This document shows positions 13,776 to 14,452 of a stretch of DNA of 14,452 nt, one piece after another (position 1 is the stretch's first letter; the number at the start of each line of letters is the position of its first letter). The notes beneath the pieces are model-generated. The model did no database searches. It saw nothing but the letters and a program-made list of their open reading frames with translations, and was not told the origin of the DNA. The position numbers were made by a program, and so were the translations under genes. Origin of the DNA: DAIMFL01 sp964372215 (GTDB taxonomy: Bacteria > Pseudomonadota > Alphaproteobacteria > Dongiales > Dongiaceae); assembly GCA_964372215.1 (NCBI GenBank), contig CAYJQC010000061.1, positions 1 through 14,452 on the forward strand, given 5' to 3'.

Positions 13776-13816
13776 GAGCGTGTGTCAAAATAATGTTTTG
13801 GTTTATACAAACAAGT

Positions 13817-14452
13817 TTACGCGTTTACCATGGTGTTTTCTTGGTTAAGGTCATCGATTGCTTCAGCTAGCGTCAGGAGATCTTTCCAGGCCTCGCGCTT
13901 CTGCGCGGGCTGACGCAGCAGAAAGGCCGGGTGATAGATCGGCAGGGCGGGCACCGGGCGCGGCATGCCGGTACTTTCGTACTGGAACCACCGGCCGCGC
14001 AGCCGGGTGATGCCTTCGCTGCGGGCGAGCAGCGTCTTGGCCGAGGCGCCGCCGACCAGCACCAGCAGATCCGGGGCGACCAGCTCGATATGTCGCTCGA
14101 CGAAGGGCAGGCAGGCGGCGACCTCGGCGGGGGTCGGCTGGCGGTTGCCCGGCGGGCGCCAGAAGATCACGTTGGTGATGTAGACGCTGGTGCGGTCGAG
14201 CCCGATCGCCGCCAGCATGCGGTCGAGCAGCTGGCCGCTGACGCCGACGAACGGCTTGCCGATGCGATCCTCGTCGCCGCCCGGCGCCTCCCCGACCAGC
14301 ATGACCCGCGCCGCCGGGTTGCCGTCGCCGAACACCAGGTTGGTCGCCGTGCTCTTCAGGGCGCAGCCGTCGAAGGCCCGCAGCGCCGCTTCCAGCTCGC
14401 CGAGGGTGCGGGCCGCCGCCGCGGCCGCGCGGGCCGAGGGATTGCCCGCGCT
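13817..14452 (-). CDS. Uracil-DNA glycosylase, family-4-like (5' end outside the window)
   Basis: A base-excision repair enzyme that removes uracil from DNA. The visible 211 residues include FDGCALKSTATNLVF, motif 1 GEAPGGDEDRIGKPFVG, VYITNVIFWRPPGNRQPTPAEVAACLPF, VLVGGASAKTLL and motif 2 YHPAFLLRQP, the order and spacing of family 4. Of the four cysteines that hold the [4Fe-4S] cluster in classical family 4 enzymes, only two equivalents remain: the Cys in DGCALK and the one in AACLPF. The first Cys of the CxxC pair is Phe and the Cys before RPPGNR is Trp. Similar IFWRPPGNR sequences occur in other alphaproteobacteria, so this looks like a lineage variant rather than a broken gene. The frame is open to the right edge, so the N-terminus is missing. 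slt follows 137 bp downstream. Confidence 0.9.
   Translation of the reverse strand, partial: SAGNPSARAAAAAARTLGELEAALRAFDGCALKSTATNLVFGDGNPAARVMLVGEAPGGDEDRIGKPFVGVSGQLLDRMLAAIGLDRTSVYITNVIFWRPPGNRQPTPAEVAACLPFVERHIELVAPDLLVLVGGASAKTLLARSEGITRLRGRWFQYESTGMPRPVPALPIYHPAFLLRQPAQKREAWKDLLTLAEAIDDLNQENTMVNA

Noticed and set aside
1..14452. CRISPR array, prophage, insertion sequence, tRNA, rRNA or riboswitch
   Set aside because: No regularly spaced repeats, no phage or transposase proteins, no cloverleaf or rRNA segments and no recognisable riboswitch were seen on either strand.

Overview
The window is very GC-rich chromosomal DNA from an alphaproteobacterium. The lineage is suggested by a CcrM-type GANTC methyltransferase, a CtrA-type binding site, the gene order smc - dsbA-like - dciA - mutY - ccrM - rnhB, and three families of short palindromic intergenic repeats of kinds seen in Bradyrhizobium, Reyranella, sphingomonads and relatives. 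I cannot place the genus. All genes except mutY are on the minus strand. There is no phage, plasmid, transposase, CRISPR array, tRNA or rRNA, and no gene-free stretch longer than 300 bases.

Region 1 (1-6815) is mostly DNA and chromosome maintenance. From the left, on the minus strand: smc (its 3' part lies outside the window), a secreted DsbA-like thiol oxidoreductase, and dciA (DUF721, helicase-loading factor). mutY is on the plus strand, divergent from dciA with only 21 bp between the start codons. mutY converges with ccrM across a 165-bp spacer holding a double-hairpin repeat. rnhB lies just upstream of ccrM, with three GANTC sites at their junction.

Region 2 (6808-10269) holds a CPA2-type cation/proton antiporter that overlaps rnhB by 8 bp, a small SAM-dependent methyltransferase, and a PA0069-type radical SAM protein of unknown function. 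A GC-rich hairpin repeat lies between the last two.

Region 3 (10340-14452) holds an APH-fold phosphotransferase whose first possible start codon lies inside a repeat, then moaB (molybdopterin adenylyltransferase type), a soluble lytic transglycosylase and, running off the right edge, a family-4-like uracil-DNA glycosylase that lacks two of the four expected iron-sulfur ligands. moaB overlaps the transglycosylase gene by 14 bp. The 137-bp, AT-rich promoter region of the transglycosylase carries a perfect TTAA-N7-TTAAC CtrA motif, a GANTC site and an imperfect dyad, so this cell-wall gene is probably under cell-cycle control.

I see no previously undescribed multi-gene system. The most interesting signals are regulatory (the CtrA and GANTC sites), the repeats and one case of possible gene remodelling by a repeat, and the altered cluster ligands in the uracil-DNA glycosylase. 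Two genes (dsbA-like and smc) appear to use TTG starts.
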